Shown piece by piece: positions 8,464 through 16,210 of a stretch of 64,000 nucleotides of DNA. How positions within the stretch are numbered: position 1 is the stretch's first letter; the number at the start of each line of letters is the position of its first letter. The stretch is from Ignavibacteriota bacterium (GTDB lineage Bacteria > Bacteroidota > Ignavibacteria > Ignavibacteriales > Melioribacteraceae), in NCBI GenBank assembly GCA_013112585.1, contig JABFGH010000015.1, forward strand, positions 42,683 to 106,682, read 5' to 3'. The notes under the pieces were generated by a model that saw nothing but the letters and a program-made list of their open reading frames with translations, made no database searches and was not told where the DNA came from. A program made the translations under genes and the position numbers.

Positions 8464-9525
8464 TTAGCGGTTGATATCAACCAATATCTTTACTTCTGAA
8501 GGGTCTTTGGTCAATGCCTCAAAACCCTTTTCTACAATCTCATCTAATGAGATTATGCTGGTAATTAGTTTTTCTACAGGTAATCTTCCGCTATTGATTA
8601 AAGCAATTACCTGGGGGAAAATGTTGCGATAGGCAGCTGTTCCTTTTATAGTCAATTCTCTTAAAGTTTGATTTAATGCATTGTGAGTCACTTCTTTAGC
8701 AAAAAGAGCAACCAATATGGCTGTGCCCCCATTACGCAGACTGTTAATGCCCGTATCAAAAGAAGCCTGTACACCGGCGGCATCAATAAAAATATCAACA
8801 CCATAACCCGTTACCTCTTTAATCTTTTGAGGAATATCTTTGTCTCTTGCATCAAAGGTGTGAGTAGCTCCTATTTCTTCTGCTTTTTTTAATCTATTCT
8901 TTGAGATGTCAGTCACAAAAATTTTGGAAGCGCCGGTGGCTAATGCAACCTGAACGGTGAGCAAACCAATAGGACCCGCTCCGGTAACTAAAACCGTGTC
9001 GCCCATTTTCATTCCGCTTTGATGAATTGCGTATGCTGCAACAGCGGCAGGCTCCACAATGGCAGCTTGTTCAAAAGTCATATTGTCGGGCATTTTATGC
9101 ACCATATAGTCTTCAACCACAACATATTTAGCAAACGCGCCATTTGCAGTTAATCCAACAAACCCCAAAGGCTCGGAAAGATTATATTCTCCCGACGCAA
9201 TAAAGCGGCTGTCCGGATTTCTAAAAATAGGTTCTACTGTTACCCTGTCGCCCTTTTTTACCCTTTTGATATTCTTTCCTACTTCAACTACAATTCCCGA
9301 AAACTCGTGCCCGAGTGTAGTAGTTCCCTGATGCCCATTAAGCAGGTATGGTTTTTCCACAGGTATCAGTTGAGGTCCGTGGGTGTATTCATGCAGGTCG
9401 GAACCGCAAATTCCGGTGAACTTCACCTCGATTTTAATCTGATTGTCATTGGGTGCGGGAACGGTTGTTTCTTCTACTCTGATATCTTTTGCAGCATACC
9501 AGCGGGCTGCTTTCATTTTTTCCAT
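8464..9525 (-). CDS. Medium-chain alcohol dehydrogenase, 2,3-butanediol dehydrogenase-like, lacking the structural-zinc cysteines
   Basis: The 353-residue MDR protein keeps the catalytic-zinc residues (Cys in TGICGSDLHEY, GHEFSGIVVEVG) and the nucleotide motif VLVTGAGPIGLLTVQVA with an acidic residue after strand 2 (TDIS, pointing to NAD). In related 2,3-butanediol dehydrogenases the lobe reads like RCGECxxCxxGxYNLCE. Here it is RNPDSRFIASGEYNLSE, so all four structural-zinc cysteines are replaced. The rest of the fold appears complete. It is the first gene of the stress cluster; an attC-like palindrome (9591-9658) lies 65 bp upstream. The substrate is not certain. Confidence 0.85.
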   Translation of the reverse strand: MEKMKAARWYAAKDIRVEETTVPAPNDNQIKIEVKFTGICGSDLHEYTHGPQLIPVEKPYLLNGHQGTTTLGHEFSGIVVEVGKNIKRVKKGDRVTVEPIFRNPDSRFIASGEYNLSEPLGFVGLTANGAFAKYVVVEDYMVHKMPDNMTFEQAAIVEPAAVAAYAIHQSGMKMGDTVLVTGAGPIGLLTVQVALATGASKIFVTDISKNRLKKAEEIGATHTFDARDKDIPQKIKEVTGYGVDIFIDAAGVQASFDTGINSLRNGGTAILVALFAKEVTHNALNQTLRELTIKGTAAYRNIFPQVIALINSGRLPVEKLITSIISLDEIVEKGFEALTKDPSEVKILVDINR

Positions 9526-9590
9526 AATATTCTTTCTTTAAATGTTACAGAAATAGTTGATTTTTTGTGAATCTATTGTCTTTGGGTGGT

Positions 9591-9658
9591 ACAACGGTCA
9601 TGTATATGAAAGTAGCGTTTAGATAAACGCAAACTCATTAAGTATAGCAAATGTTATG
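9591..9658 (-). repeat. Short attC-like palindrome iv, and the gene-free stretch beyond it
   Basis: The palindrome has a perfect inner hairpin (GCGTTTA GA TAAACGC) and outer ends ACAAC and GTTATG that pair imperfectly. Its right end, CAAATGTTATG, resembles that of the attI-like site at 12260-12306. The following 320 bases up to the formimidoylglutamase gene have no intact gene. On the minus strand around 9780-9945 there is a decayed reading frame with in-frame stops (one piece reads RALIQTGIYQQLTMHQIPG). I do not recognise its family. Confidence 0.4.
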
Positions 9659-9981
9659 AAAAAAGGCAAGTTTTTTAATTTTTTGCGGTTTTTGCTGTTA
9701 TTTGTCTGCGGTCATCCATACAATATTTTGGTATCTAATGATTTTTGTCCCACTTCAACAACAGACTCACGAAGTAATAAAAAAACCATTTTCATCATCG
9801 AATTTTGATAACTCAATACGAATTTATCCCCAAGTGGCGGCTATTTCACTCTCCAACAATTCACCAGGTATTTGATGCATGGTCAGTTGCTGATAAATGC
9901 CCGTTTGAATTAATGCTCTTAAATGCTCTCAGCCGTAGTATTGGGTTGTTCTCTTGTTGCTGTTTTTATTCTGATTTCTAA

Positions 9982-10983
9982 TTATTCACTGAGATAGTTA
10001 ATCACTTTATTGATAATAATTGCTGCAAGTTTTGCAGTCCTTCTATCATGGTCCAAGGGGGGAGAAACTTCAGCGATATCAAAACTAATTACTTTTTTAG
10101 AATTTAATATTTCTTTTGTGAATTTGAGTACATGGTTAGGGTTTAAACCCAATGGCTGCAAAGCTGATACCCCCGGAGCAGAGGCAGAATTAAACACATC
10201 ACAACAAAGAGTTAGATAAATATAGTCATTGTCATTAATAAAAGACTCTATTTTAGCTGAAATACTATCGTGATTGGATTCAGTGAACTCGTTTGCAAAA
10301 ACATATTTTACTCCAAGTGAATTTGCCTTTTTAAAAAGACTCTTGGTATTACCGGAACTTTGAATTCCTAAACAGAGATAATCAAACTTCTGATTTTCTT
10401 TCGAGCATTTATCAGCTATTTGAGAAAACATTGTTCCGGAGGAGCTTTGTTTGTCATAAGGTCTGAGGTCTAAATGAGCATCGAAGTTTATAATTCCAAT
10501 TTTCGGTCTCTCCCCGGTTTGTTTTTTTAAATGATCAAAAATACCATTAAAATGACCGTATGCTACATCATGACTACCGCCAAGTACAATTGGGAAGAAG
10601 TGATTATCCAGAACTTTTTCAATGGCAATTCCCAACTGTTCCTGAACCTCTTCCATATTGCCTTCTAAGCAGAGTAGGTTCCCGCCATCATAAATTTCTG
10701 TTTTGTCATCAAATGATACGGGCAAATTTGCAAATTTCTTTCGAATACCATCCGGACCCTCTTTGGCGCCTATTCTGCCTAAATTTCTTTTAATTCCTTC
10801 ATCGCAGCAATAACCTAAAAAACAGATATTTAATTTGGAAGAATCAATTTTTAGGGACCTTAAGTCTTTTAAATTAAGCAGTTTAATTATTTGATGCATC
10901 CTGTATGAATCAATATCATCGATATCATCAATCCTGCCATTCCAGAATTCAGGCTCAGTTGCGGTATAGTTTTTTAAGTTCAT
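9982..10983 (-). CDS. hutG: Formimidoylglutamase / arginase-family ureohydrolase
   Basis: The 333-residue protein has the three metal-binding stretches of ureohydrolases: GGSHDVAYGHF, NFDAHLDLRP and CCDVFNSASAPGVSA. The third, together with SFDIAEVSPPLDHDRRTAKL, is closer to formimidoylglutamase (HutG) than to arginase or agmatinase. HutG hydrolyses N-formimidoyl-L-glutamate to glutamate and formamide in histidine degradation with two Mn ions. No hutU, hutH or hutI gene is nearby. It begins 26 bp after an attC-like repeat, so it looks like the second cassette of integron remnant B. An arginase-like activity cannot be excluded. Confidence 0.8.
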   Translation of the reverse strand: MNLKNYTATEPEFWNGRIDDIDDIDSYRMHQIIKLLNLKDLRSLKIDSSKLNICFLGYCCDEGIKRNLGRIGAKEGPDGIRKKFANLPVSFDDKTEIYDGGNLLCLEGNMEEVQEQLGIAIEKVLDNHFFPIVLGGSHDVAYGHFNGIFDHLKKQTGERPKIGIINFDAHLDLRPYDKQSSSGTMFSQIADKCSKENQKFDYLCLGIQSSGNTKSLFKKANSLGVKYVFANEFTESNHDSISAKIESFINDNDYIYLTLCCDVFNSASAPGVSALQPLGLNPNHVLKFTKEILNSKKVISFDIAEVSPPLDHDRRTAKLAAIIINKVINYLSE

Positions 10984-11008
10984 AATTTATTTTCCTTTTT
11001 TTTGCTTG

Positions 11009-11140
11009 CCGGTAACGTTTAGTATATGAAAAGTGGGCGATTTTGAAGCCTTAAACTTTCGGATGAGTACAAAGTTTGATATAAGCACAAAACCTTGAAT
11101 TCACTAATATTTCGTCTATTCTTTATATACATTGTTAGCC
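11009..11140 (-). repeat. attC-like imperfect palindrome v
   Basis: The outer arms are GGTAACGTTTAGTATATGAA on the left and CTTTATATACATTGTTAGCC on the right, which pair as GGYTAAC...TATATRAAAG with a few extrahelical bases. The middle contains a further AT-rich hairpin. The heptamer GGCTAAC (11134-11140, read on the minus strand) is exactly complementary to the GTTAGCC core at 12260-12266, the other end of the same unit. The last codons of the DUF6544-like gene lie inside the arm, as happens in integron cassettes. Confidence 0.7.
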
Positions 11141-12243
11141 ACTGGCATTTTTTTCACGTTGTATTGAATGTCCGTTATTTTTAATTTTAACCAAGTCCAC
11201 TTACCACCCTTCAATTCCCAACTTGCTTCGCACTCAACGGGTATTTTTATTCCACTCATTTCTTCAGTTTTTGTCGCTGCTACAGTCCATTCGGTAGGTT
11301 CTGTATCATTTGAATCTTGATAACGCATAGCTACGAATTTTTCAAAATTTCCGTATTCGTCAAAATAAAACTTACCTGAACCCTTAGTTCCTTTATAATC
11401 CATTGTGGCTCCGGCAGAATAGTCGTCTATCGTCTCCCAAGTTATGTACGGGCTTAGAGATGCTGAAGGAAACCAAACGATTTCAGCCAAATATCGTTGC
11501 AATGTTGCTTGGTCTACCTTTTTCTCATCTTTTGCATTCGCAACTGGAATAAGCGAAAGAAGTTTTATTGTCATCTCGCCTTTACCATCATTAAATTTGT
11601 CTCTACCAACAACGCTCAAAATTGAGTTCATTTCAGTATTAATACTCCAATTGAATGCTGGCGGTTGAATAGTAAAATATTGTTCAGCTTTTCCACTATT
11701 CCAATTTTCTTGGTCGGGTTTTAATTTTAGTTGTAATTCTTGGGTTAGATATACATTAGAAATAGTCTGCTTGCCAACTACTCCGCTATTGGTCAACCAT
11801 TTTTGAACTAATGGTGGTAAGTCGTTTAATGACTTTCTACTAATAATTTCTTGGTCCTTCTTGAATTGTGAACCTTCAAATAGATCTTCCCTTTCTTCTT
11901 TAATTTTAAGCTCGAAATTGAAATTTGAATATCCTATAATAGTCGCAAATAAAATAATTAGGTTGGCTATTGTCCCAAATTTTGCATCAGACCAATAGTT
12001 GAAAATCAATACTTGCGAAACAACTATAGCCAAAAGTCCGCTTAACCACCAATAATCGTAATGAACAGAATAAAAAATGATTGTAATTACAAATAGTAGA
12101 AAAGTCAATAACCAAAATATTCCGTAAGTCTTTGAAATTGGTTGTGAAATCGCATTAAATTCAGATATCTCAAATGCTTTTAGAAATCCGAATAAATGAA
12201 TGATTCCGTGAATTCCAATTAATATGATTAAAGCTAATCGCAT
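11116..12243 (-). CDS. DUF6544-like membrane protein
   Basis: The 375-residue protein has four N-terminal hydrophobic helices (residues about 1-105) and a C-terminal soluble domain. That domain contains LPPLVQKWLTNSGVVGK and later WFPSASLSPYITWETID, sequences typical of the DUF6544/DUF6920 family, whose function is unknown. It occupies exactly the space between the attI-like site at 12260-12306 and the attC-like repeat at 11009-11140, so it would be the first cassette of array B. The stop codon lies within the repeat. There is no obvious promoter in the 17 bp before the start other than what the attachment site may supply. Confidence 0.75.
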   Translation of the reverse strand: MRLALIILIGIHGIIHLFGFLKAFEISEFNAISQPISKTYGIFWLLTFLLFVITIIFYSVHYDYWWLSGLLAIVVSQVLIFNYWSDAKFGTIANLIILFATIIGYSNFNFELKIKEEREDLFEGSQFKKDQEIISRKSLNDLPPLVQKWLTNSGVVGKQTISNVYLTQELQLKLKPDQENWNSGKAEQYFTIQPPAFNWSINTEMNSILSVVGRDKFNDGKGEMTIKLLSLIPVANAKDEKKVDQATLQRYLAEIVWFPSASLSPYITWETIDDYSAGATMDYKGTKGSGKFYFDEYGNFEKFVAMRYQDSNDTEPTEWTVAATKTEEMSGIKIPVECEASWELKGGKWTWLKLKITDIQYNVKKMPVANNVYKE

Positions 12244-12259
12244 TGTTTATTTTGCTTGT

Positions 12260-12306
12260 GGCTAACATCCCAATACACACTGTGTATAGCGGGACTAAAT
12301 GTTATG
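12260..12306 (-). promoter_or_regulatory. attI-like site B at the head of a cassette array
   Basis: On the minus strand this site reads CATAACATTTAGTCCCG, a short spacer, GTGTGTATTGGGAT and GTTAGCC. It is the sister of the site at 2763-2814 and has the same neighbours: a recombinase fossil on one side, pointing away, and a one-gene unit on the other. The arms TAACAT and ATGTTA and the CCC/GGG blocks make an imperfect palindrome. Confidence 0.5.
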
Positions 12307-12343
12307 TATAATTGTTTATATTAAACAATCTAAAATATTATAT

Positions 12344-12462
12344 ATGAAGAAACAAGATTGATAGAAAAACTCCTCCAAAGACTAAAGGCTTCAAATTATT
12401 CTGAGCAATCTATAAGAAACAATTCAAATTTATACTTACTAATTTTTCTAAACAATTATTAA
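12344..12462 (+). pseudogene. Fossil N-terminus of a tyrosine recombinase (integrase-like), copy B
   Basis: ATG 12344 gives MKKQ and then hits stops. From 12358 a shifted frame reads LIEKLLQRLKASNYSEQSIR and continues to a stop at 12460. Basic, leucine-rich helices followed by NYSEQSIRN are characteristic of the N-terminal core-binding domain of integron integrases and XerC/D proteins. A 2-base deletion joined to copy A's reading restores a continuous start. The catalytic domain is absent, so the gene is dead. Copy A (2851-2933) decayed differently, which argues for two independent losses. Confidence 0.55.
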
Positions 12463-12513
12463 AGTTGAAAGTCCGATTGATAATTAAATACTGTTCTCGG
12501 CAGAAAATATACT

Positions 12514-13266
12514 ATGGCTAAAAAATTCAAAGACTATTACGATCTCGATTGTGCAGAACTGATTGCAGATAAAATTCTGCGGGTTGACGGTACATTTAAT
12601 AAAAGAGGCTTTACGAAATATCTCAAAAAAGAATTGCCGGATAAAGAATTTACCGCAAGGCAGGATGCGTTTGCCGATGCTTTTGAAAAATATTTACCCG
12701 ATGATTATTCTAAAAATATTTCTCTTTTTGAAAAAATACTCGGCGAAGAATTGCAGACAACCGAAGGAATGTTTATTTACGGCTGGTGGCTATGGCCTGT
12801 CGGAAGATACGTTCAGAGAAACGGCTTGAATGATTACGATGCCTCAATAAATTTTATTTATGAATTGACAAAAAGGTTTACCGGCGAGTTTGCAATTAGA
12901 ACCTTGCTTGAAGCCCACCCTAAAAAAACTATGCGGACAATGATAAAATGGAGCAAGGATAAAAATGTTCATGTACGGAGATTAGCAAGTGAAGGAGTTA
13001 GAATTAAATTACCCTGGGCTAAAAAGCTAACGGTTGCTCTCGATGAGTTTGAATCATTCAAAAAAATTTTAACAAACCTTAAAAATGATAAAGAAAAATT
13101 TGTGCTGAAAAGCGTCGGCAATAATTTAAATGATTTGATGAAGGAAGCTCCGCAATTGGCAAATCAAATTATTGATGAGTGGAAAAATGACAACCCATCA
13201 AAAGAAACATTGTGGATAATTAAACATGGTGAGCGTAGTTTAAGAAAGAAAGGAAAGTCGAAATGA
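12514..13266 (+). CDS. DNA alkylation repair protein of the AlkC type (HEAT-like repeats)
   Basis: The 250-residue protein has the layout of AlkC-family glycosylases: an all-helical HEAT-like solenoid with EFAIRTLLEAHPKKTMRTM, then VRRLASEGVRIKLPWAKKL, the conserved arginine-rich helix with LPW. AlkC and AlkD remove 3-methyladenine and other alkylated bases without base flipping. The reading frame is complete. It is the first plus-strand gene beyond integron remnant B. The ATG of a truncated exported protein overlaps its stop codon by 3 bases, and the region after it is scrambled. Confidence 0.8.
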   Translation: MAKKFKDYYDLDCAELIADKILRVDGTFNKRGFTKYLKKELPDKEFTARQDAFADAFEKYLPDDYSKNISLFEKILGEELQTTEGMFIYGWWLWPVGRYVQRNGLNDYDASINFIYELTKRFTGEFAIRTLLEAHPKKTMRTMIKWSKDKNVHVRRLASEGVRIKLPWAKKLTVALDEFESFKKILTNLKNDKEKFVLKSVGNNLNDLMKEAPQLANQIIDEWKNDNPSKETLWIIKHGERSLRKKGKSK

Positions 13267-13346
13267 AAATACTAAGTATGATTTTATTAGTCCTCGTTTT
13301 TTCAAATTACAGAATCGATTTTTGTGAATCTCAATCTATCATATAA
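13263..13346 (+). pseudogene. Truncated signal-peptide gene joined to a pdxH fragment
   Basis: ATG 13263 overlaps the stop of the repair gene (ATGA). It encodes MKILSMILLVLVFSNYR, a plausible signal peptide, then runs into antisense sequence of a pdxH-like fragment and stops at 13346. The second gene of an alkylation-repair operon appears to have been cut off by a recombination event. Confidence 0.45.
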
Positions 13347-13376
13347 GCGGTTTTCTTTTTCCTGATAAAACTAAAT
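13309..13376 (-). pseudogene. Fragment of a pdxH-like 3' end
   Basis: Read on the minus strand, this stretch gives FYQEKENRLYDRLRFTK. The intact pdxH 500 bp away has FWQGRENRLHDRLRFTN, and the two DNA stretches agree at most positions (TTTGTGAATCTCAATCTATC is identical in both). It is thus a diverged partial duplicate. One end is fused to a truncated signal-peptide gene and the other to a truncated vapC. Confidence 0.65.
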
Positions 13377-13448
13377 AATATTCTCGGGTAATTGTTCATC
13401 TCCGGATACATACCAAAGAAAAGCATGTGTATCTAATAATAATTCCAT
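13371..13448 (-). pseudogene. Truncated PIN-domain (VapC) toxin
   Basis: Starting at ATG 13448, which overlaps the antitoxin stop codon (TAATG), the frame reads MELLLDTHAFLWYVSGDEQL and then ends at a TAG at 13371, where the pdxH fragment begins. LLLDTHAFLWY is the start of many VapC/PIN nucleases, with the first catalytic aspartate. About 100 residues are missing, so the toxin is inactive. Confidence 0.65.
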
Positions 13449-13654
13449 TACATATACTCTTTGAAATCATCAACTTGATCATCAAAATCCGGTTTTAGAA
13501 TAATTTTACCCTTTGCGTATCCGAATATTCTTTTTTTTGTTTTGGTTTTTTCTCTTTTTCTCTTTCTCTGAAGTAAGTCAATAAAATCAACTACCTCCGT
13601 TTTAAGAGAATCCGGAAGCGATTTAATTTTAGTATATAGTCTTATATCTGTCAT
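13448..13654 (-). CDS. Orphan antitoxin of a broken VapBC-type pair (DUF2281-like)
   Basis: The 68-residue protein (TDIRLYTKIKSLPDSLKTEV followed by VDFIDLL) resembles the DUF2281/VapB-like antitoxins that precede PIN toxins. The basic middle (QRKRKREKTKTKKR) and acidic C-terminus would bind nucleic acid and toxin respectively. Its stop overlaps the start of the truncated vapC by one base, showing that they were translationally coupled. The antitoxin frame itself looks intact, so it may persist as a solitary regulator or be decaying. Confidence 0.6.
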   Translation of the reverse strand: MTDIRLYTKIKSLPDSLKTEVVDFIDLLQRKRKREKTKTKKRIFGYAKGKIILKPDFDDQVDDFKEYM

Positions 13655-13816
13655 TTCAACCCTTTAATAAAATTATTTATTCATGAATTCTTTAAGTTAA
13701 ATATTTTTCTTGTTTACATAGTTATATTGACTAACGTAAAATAATATACATGAAGAAACAAGCGAAAAAAGTTAGTGAAGAAAAATTAAACTAACCTGCT
13801 AAAGAATAATTAAAAA

Positions 13817-14461
13817 TTAAGGAGCTAACCTTTCAATCTTCCATTTCTGAGAACTGTAATTTGTGAATCTCAATCTATCATGCAGACGATTTTCTCTTCC
13901 CTGCCAAAACTCAATCATAACCGGCTTAACTCTGTATCCTCCCCAGTAATTGGGTCGCTCCACTTTTTTATTTTTATACTTTTCAGAAATTTGCGCAAAA
14001 TCTTTTTCTAATTTCGAATAATCAGAAATTAACATACTTTGGTTTGAGGCAACTGCTCCTAATTGATTGCCGCGCGGACGCGAATCAAAATATGCATCTG
14101 ATTCTTCGGCGGATACTTTTTCTACTCTGCCTTCAATTTTAATTTGCCGCGCTAAAGCACCCCACCAAAAAACCAATGCTGCATTAGGGTTCTGCTCAAG
14201 TTGTTTTCCTTTTATACTGTTATAATTTGTGAAAAACACAAATCCTTTTTCATCAAAATCTTTTAGCAGTACAATTCTTGCTGAAGGTTTTCCATCCTCA
14301 TCAGCGGTTGCAAGCGTCATTGCATTCGGTTCTAATATGTTTTTTTTAACCGCATAATTAAACCAGTTTTCAAAAAGTTTAATTGGGTTTTTTTCAATTT
14401 TACTTTCATCCAAACCGGACGAATGATAAGATTCTCTTAAGTCTGCTATATTTTGTTTCAT
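13817..14461 (-). CDS. pdxH: Pyridoxamine 5'-phosphate oxidase
   Basis: I chose ATG 14461 (MKQNIADLRESY). An upstream in-frame ATG at 14506 would add 15 poorly conserved residues, while the 14461 start is preceded by an AGAGAG-type ribosome-binding site and matches the usual length (214 residues). Conserved stretches are PNAMTLATADEDGKPSARIV, LLKDFDEKGFVFFTNYNS (FMN and substrate contacts), SRPRGNQLGAVAS and YRVKPVMIEFWQGR. PdxH uses FMN and oxygen to convert pyridoxine or pyridoxamine phosphate to pyridoxal phosphate. It ends RLAP as usual. A piece of a diverged second copy is present at 13309-13376. Confidence 0.95.
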   Translation of the reverse strand: MKQNIADLRESYHSSGLDESKIEKNPIKLFENWFNYAVKKNILEPNAMTLATADEDGKPSARIVLLKDFDEKGFVFFTNYNSIKGKQLEQNPNAALVFWWGALARQIKIEGRVEKVSAEESDAYFDSRPRGNQLGAVASNQSMLISDYSKLEKDFAQISEKYKNKKVERPNYWGGYRVKPVMIEFWQGRENRLHDRLRFTNYSSQKWKIERLAP

Positions 14462-14624
14462 GTTATTCTCTCTAATATAAATCCGCCAAAAAAATATTTG
14501 CTGCATCTTTTCTTTCTTAAATAATTATTGAAAAAAAAGTTGGAATGGCGACAGCCTAAATTGTAATCATGCTGCTTGAGTTGAATAGGCTAAAAATTAT
14601 AACTACAAGTGAAGTTTAGCGGCA

Positions 14625-15047
14625 TTAATTAATCTTCAATTTATTCAAATATTCTTTAGCTGTCATAACCGGTAATTCGGACTGTATAAAATCTTTTACG
14701 TTTCTTGTAATTAAAATATTGCAATTAGCACTTAGAGCACAATGATATTGCAGGGCATCTTCAAAATATTTAAAATTGCTTGATAAAGCTTTCTCAATAA
14801 TCTTATCGGTTAGGTCGGAAGTTTCAGAAATTATTTTAAATTTACGAAGTTTCTCTTTTACGCTTTCTTTTTTTTCAACCTTTGCAAGCAAATAAAAAAT
14901 TGTTGAATATGAAAGTGCTGAAACCATTAACCTCAATTTCCTTTTATCCGCTAAGGTTGCAATTTTTGCAATTGAATTGTAGTAAGGTTTTCTTTCACCA
15001 AGTAAATCCAACACTATATTTGTATCTAAAAATAATCGGTCTTTCAT
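14625..15047 (-). CDS. PIN-domain ribonuclease toxin
   Basis: The 140-residue PIN protein has acidic residues in the expected places: LFLDTNIVLDLL near the start, FEDALQYHCAL in the middle and ILITRNVKDF late. Such proteins cleave tRNA or other RNAs in VapBC-like toxin-antitoxin pairs. It starts 4 bp inside the end of the upstream antitoxin gene (ATGA-type overlap), so production is coupled. In contrast to the two damaged toxin genes elsewhere in the window, this one looks complete. Confidence 0.85.
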   Translation of the reverse strand: MKDRLFLDTNIVLDLLGERKPYYNSIAKIATLADKRKLRLMVSALSYSTIFYLLAKVEKKESVKEKLRKFKIISETSDLTDKIIEKALSSNFKYFEDALQYHCALSANCNILITRNVKDFIQSELPVMTAKEYLNKLKIN

Positions 15048-15301
15048 TTATACTTTTCTGATAAGTGATTGCCGTACTCCTTTTTATGATCTAAATCTGC
15101 AGACAACTTTACTCCGGTAGCCATATTTTTAATAAAAGGAGAAATCTGAATGTCATCTTTATCAGCAGACATTTCGGTATCAACCAATGATTTTAAATAA
15201 GCTTCAATCAATCGGGAAAGACTTCTTTTGTGTGAAGCGGCATACTCTTTTGCCTTTTCAATCACCTGTTTATCAAGTTTTAAAGTTAATTTTGTATCCA
15301 T
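15044..15301 (-). CDS. Antitoxin, DUF6364-like ribbon-helix-helix
   Basis: I start the protein at ATG 15301 (MDTKLTLKLDKQVIEKAKEY), which gives 85 residues; the longer frame to 15373 adds a tail that does not fit. The N-terminal strand TKLTLKLD and helices with KRSLSRLIEAYL match ribbon-helix-helix antitoxins of the DUF6364 family. The disordered, charged C-terminal half would wrap the PIN toxin encoded next. Together they form an autoregulated pair. Confidence 0.75.
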   Translation of the reverse strand: MDTKLTLKLDKQVIEKAKEYAASHKRSLSRLIEAYLKSLVDTEMSADKDDIQISPFIKNMATGVKLSADLDHKKEYGNHLSEKYK

Positions 15302-15578
15302 ATCAGCTCCGGCTTTAATACGTATCAAAATAGTAATACTGTCCGTATTAATCAAATGTTTTTGTTGCTCCAAAGCATCACACGTATAACCACAACAGTT
15401 CTAAATCTTAGTCTGCTATTGTTTATTGTACAAATTGTTTAAATGAAAAACGCTTTTAGAAAGAGGTCATCGTTCTTACGCATTTTCCAGATTGCAGGTA
15501 GAATGTCCTTTTGTGAAATCTTACTAACCCGATTTTCTTTCAGTCAGTACAATTATTTTTTTTATCACCCCAAGTTTT

Positions 15579-16010
15579 TTAACTAAACAAAAATTTCAAT
15601 GTGCTGTTTTTAACTTTTAGCTTATTATCAATAAATTTTTGAAGCGAATATTTGCCGGGTCCGGTAATAAACAACACCAGAAAACCTACAAAAAATAATA
15701 TAGATTTTTCCTGAACGTTAAAGGGATCATTTGCATGATAAATAAACGCAGCAACAAACATTGTAGCTGCTAATGATAATGCACTGAGACGAGAAAAAAT
15801 TCCAAGCGTTAAAAGTGCTGCACCGGCAAACTCTGCTCCGGCAGCAAGAATAAAGCTTAATGTTTCTCCAATCCCGAATGGATCGAAAAATTTAATCTCA
15901 GCCCCGCTGAATAGTTTTAACAATTTAGGGTAACCGTGCGCAGTAAGCATTATTATTCCAAAAGCCGATCTTAGGATGAAAAGCCCAAGGTCATTTAATT
16001 TGTCTGTCAT
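15579..16010 (-). CDS. DoxX-family membrane protein
   Basis: The 143-residue protein has four hydrophobic helices. Its sequence contains LRSAFGIIMLTAHGYPKLLK, then AAGAEFAGAALLTLGIFSRL and ANDPFNVQEKSILFFVGFLV, the usual succession in DoxX/DoxD-like proteins. Members are linked with thiosulfate-quinone reductase or redox stress, but most, like this one, are uncharacterised. It stands alone on the minus strand next to the methionine sulfoxide reductase gene, with which it is divergent. Confidence 0.85.
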   Translation of the reverse strand: MTDKLNDLGLFILRSAFGIIMLTAHGYPKLLKLFSGAEIKFFDPFGIGETLSFILAAGAEFAGAALLTLGIFSRLSALSLAATMFVAAFIYHANDPFNVQEKSILFFVGFLVLFITGPGKYSLQKFIDNKLKVKNSTLKFLFS

Positions 16011-16210
16011 AATTATTCCTTTATAAATAATCCGTTAAAAGTAATTTTCATTTAATTTATTCTCCGCAGTTCTGAAACAAAATTACACTCAATTATGTTC
16101 ATTATCTTATCAATTATTTTTGATAATCAAAATGTTATTATTTTGTGATTTAATTGCATCGGTTGTTTAATATTTTATAAACAACTAAAATAAGAATGAA
16201 AGGATTTAAA

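Noticed and set aside
9656..9811. A 51-codon open frame starting MKKGKFFNFLRFLLLFVCG
   Set aside because: It starts inside an attC-like palindrome, has no clear ribosome-binding site, and its C-terminal half looks random, so I do not call it a gene.
13725..13795. A third possible recombinase fossil (TAAAATAATATACATGAAGAAACAAG)
   Set aside because: It resembles the leader of the two fossils only over about 25 bases, the following codons (MKKQAKKVSEEKLN) do not match the recombinase, and no attI-like site lies next to it.
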